Positions 4,916 through 6,251 of a stretch of 6,251 bases of DNA are shown here, piece by piece (the stretch's first letter is position 1; each line of letters starts with the position of its first letter). The notes under the pieces are model-generated. The model saw only the letters and a list, made by a program, of their open reading frames with translations, had not been told where the DNA came from and did not search any database. The stretch is from positions 1 to 6,251 of the forward strand of contig JADFUZ010000117.1 of NCBI GenBank assembly GCA_015222295.1, written 5' to 3'. The DNA comes from Chloroflexota bacterium (GTDB taxonomy: Bacteria; Chloroflexota; Dehalococcoidia; GIF9; AB-539-J10). The translations under genes were made by a program, and so were the position numbers.

Positions 4916-6251
4916 ATGACTTCAAGGTTGGAGCGCATAACTGAGCAGCGCCTGGAAGGTCTCAAGAAGATTCGCTCCCGGGGGGTAGACCCCTATCCTC
5001 ACTGTTACCATCCCAGTCATACCACCACTGAAGCAGTAGCTCTGTTCGAGCGCCAGGAGGACAACGCGCGGGTCATCTCTGTCGCCGGGCGCGTTATGGC
5101 CAGGCGCCAGATGGGCAAGATGTCCTTTCTTGACATCCGCGACGGCTCGGGCAAGATACAGCTCTGTTTTCGCCGCAACGTCCTGGGCATCGAAAGGTAC
5201 GGATTTCTCGGGGAGCTTGACATTGGTGACATCATAGGCGTGGAAGGCAAGCTTTTCCGGACAAGGGCCGGGGAAGTCACCCTTGACGTGTCCCGCTTTG
5301 CCATGCTGTGCAAGTCCCTTCGCCCCTTGCCGGAGAAGTGGCATGGCCTGGCCGACGTGGAGAAGCGCTATCGGCAGAGGTATCTGGACCTCATTGCCAA
5401 TGAAGAGGTCAGGGGTATCTTTGCTCTGCGCACCCAGATTATCACCGCGGTAAGGCGCTTCATGGATGGCAGGGGATACGTGGAGGTGGAGACGCCGGTC
5501 CTACAGGCACTGGCGGGAGGAGCGCTGGCGTGTCCCTTCGCAACCCATCACCACGCGCTAGACGAAGACCTCTTCCTGCGTATCTCGCTGGAGCTCCCTC
5601 TCAAGAAATTGGTGGTAGCCGGCTTTGACCGGGTCTATGAAATCGGGCGGGTCTTCCGCAACGAAGGCATTTCAATCAAGCACAATCCCGAATTCACCCT
5701 GCTGGAGAGCTATCAGGCGTATGCTGACTATGGTGACATTATGAGCCTGGTTGAGGAGATGTTCTCCACAGTGGCTCAGGAGATCCTGGGCAGCGGCAGG
5801 ATCACCTGTGGAGGCAAGACGATTGACCTTGCTCCGCCGTGGCGGAAGCTCTACCTGCGTGATGCTATCAAGGACTCCTGTGGCATCGACTTTGAAGACT
5901 ACCCCGACACGCCTTCTCTGCGAGCGCGAATGTCAGAGGCCGGGATGGAAGTCGACCCGGCCAAGGGAAGGGGCAGACTGATAGATGAGCTGATTTCTTC
6001 CTTCGTCGAGCCAAAGCTAATCCAGCCGACCTTCCTCCTGGACTACCCGGTGGAGATGTCGCCCCTGGCCAAGAGAAAGAGGGGCAACGACCGCCTGGCC
6101 GAGAGGTTTGAGGCCTTTGTAAATGGCATGGAGGTCGCCAATGCTTTCACCGAGCTTAATGACCCGGTGGAGCAGAGGGAGAGGTTCAGGCAGCAGCGCA
6201 AGGAGCAGGTCGGCGGCGAGGAGGTTGAGGCGGCTGATGAAGACTTCCTTC
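4916..6251 (+). CDS. lysS: Lysyl-tRNA synthetase, class II (C-terminus cut by window edge)
   Basis: Charges tRNA-Lys with lysine using ATP in the cytoplasm. The 445 residues visible are about nine tenths of the usual 490-505. After the N-terminal helix (LERITEQRLEGLKKIRSRG, from residue 5), the OB-fold anticodon-binding domain runs from about 53 to 135 (FLDIRDGSGKIQL at 71-83). The catalytic domain follows: linker RYRQRYLDL 151-159, motif 1 around GYVEVETPVL 187-196, AGGALACPF 200-208, motif 2 RVFRNEGIS 245-253 with HNPEFTLLE 256-264, and the lysine-pocket region NGMEVANAFTELND 403-416. Motif 3 (GxGxGxDR) falls outside the window. ELPLK at 226-230 differs from the common ELYLK, though this position varies in the family. 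The ATG at 4916 follows the DUF2007 stop by 3 bp and has no close SD, suggesting translational coupling. Confidence 0.97.
   Translation, partial: MTSRLERITEQRLEGLKKIRSRGVDPYPHCYHPSHTTTEAVALFERQEDNARVISVAGRVMARRQMGKMSFLDIRDGSGKIQLCFRRNVLGIERYGFLGELDIGDIIGVEGKLFRTRAGEVTLDVSRFAMLCKSLRPLPEKWHGLADVEKRYRQRYLDLIANEEVRGIFALRTQIITAVRRFMDGRGYVEVETPVLQALAGGALACPFATHHHALDEDLFLRISLELPLKKLVVAGFDRVYEIGRVFRNEGISIKHNPEFTLLESYQAYADYGDIMSLVEEMFSTVAQEILGSGRITCGGKTIDLAPPWRKLYLRDAIKDSCGIDFEDYPDTPSLRARMSEAGMEVDPAKGRGRLIDELISSFVEPKLIQPTFLLDYPVEMSPLAKRKRGNDRLAERFEAFVNGMEVANAFTELNDPVEQRERFRQQRKEQVGGEEVEAADEDFL

Noticed and set aside
4922..5344. 140-codon minus-strand open frame
   Set aside because: Antisense to the LysRS OB-fold region, which reads as a clean family sequence; no recognisable domain.
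5579..5610. RISLELPLK in LysRS as a damaged active site
   Set aside because: The lysine-pocket Glu of this segment is kept, SLEL occurs in other bacterial LysRS proteins, and the Tyr/Pro position is variable (His in B. subtilis, as I recall).
1..6251. Defence island, mobile element, CRISPR or biosynthetic cluster
   Set aside because: All six genes are housekeeping or metabolic; there are no transposase, integrase, repeat-array or toxin-like sequences, and composition looks even across the window.

Overview
This is a bacterial chromosomal window of moderately high GC content that is almost fully coding. It holds six genes: four on the minus strand (positions 1-4441) and two on the plus strand (4697-6251), diverging from a 255-bp intergenic region. 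The two end genes are cut by the window edges. I see no tRNA or rRNA gene, CRISPR array, insertion sequence, prophage gene or toxin-antitoxin pair. The organism cannot be named with certainty. The T. maritima-like AdoMet decarboxylase, the ACL5-like aminopropyltransferase, and the DUF2007 protein placed just before a class II LysRS would fit a deep-branching, possibly Chloroflexota (Dehalococcoidia-like) bacterium. That placement is a guess from remembered sequences.

Minus strand, in transcription order: (i) a branch-1 nitrilase-type enzyme with a predicted coiled-coil tail (4441-3350); (ii) a pyruvoyl-type S-adenosylmethionine decarboxylase starting at TTG (3178-2801); (iii) a polyamine aminopropyltransferase that overlaps it by 4 bp (ATGA) and resembles thermospermine synthase (ACL5) more than classical SpeE (2804-1881); (iv) a PcrA/UvrD-type DNA helicase (1821-1, C-terminus outside the window). 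Genes ii and iii form a compact polyamine operon: the first makes decarboxylated AdoMet and the second transfers its aminopropyl group to an amine acceptor. No diamine-producing gene (arginine or ornithine decarboxylase, agmatinase) is present. The nitrilase, the speH-speE pair and pcrA each have a plausible sigma-70 promoter of their own. No convincing intrinsic terminator separates them, so read-through is possible.

Plus strand: a 71-aa DUF2007 protein and, 3 bp after its stop, lysS (class II lysyl-tRNA synthetase, 445 residues visible, motif 3 outside the window). Both probably share one extended -10 promoter.

I do not see an undescribed multi-gene system. The points most worth checking are the thermospermine-synthase character of the SpeE homologue, the very short leaders predicted for pcrA and the DUF2007 gene, the nitrilase with Tyr after the catalytic Cys and a coiled-coil tail, and small repeat structures on the pcrA and nitrilase promoters or leader.
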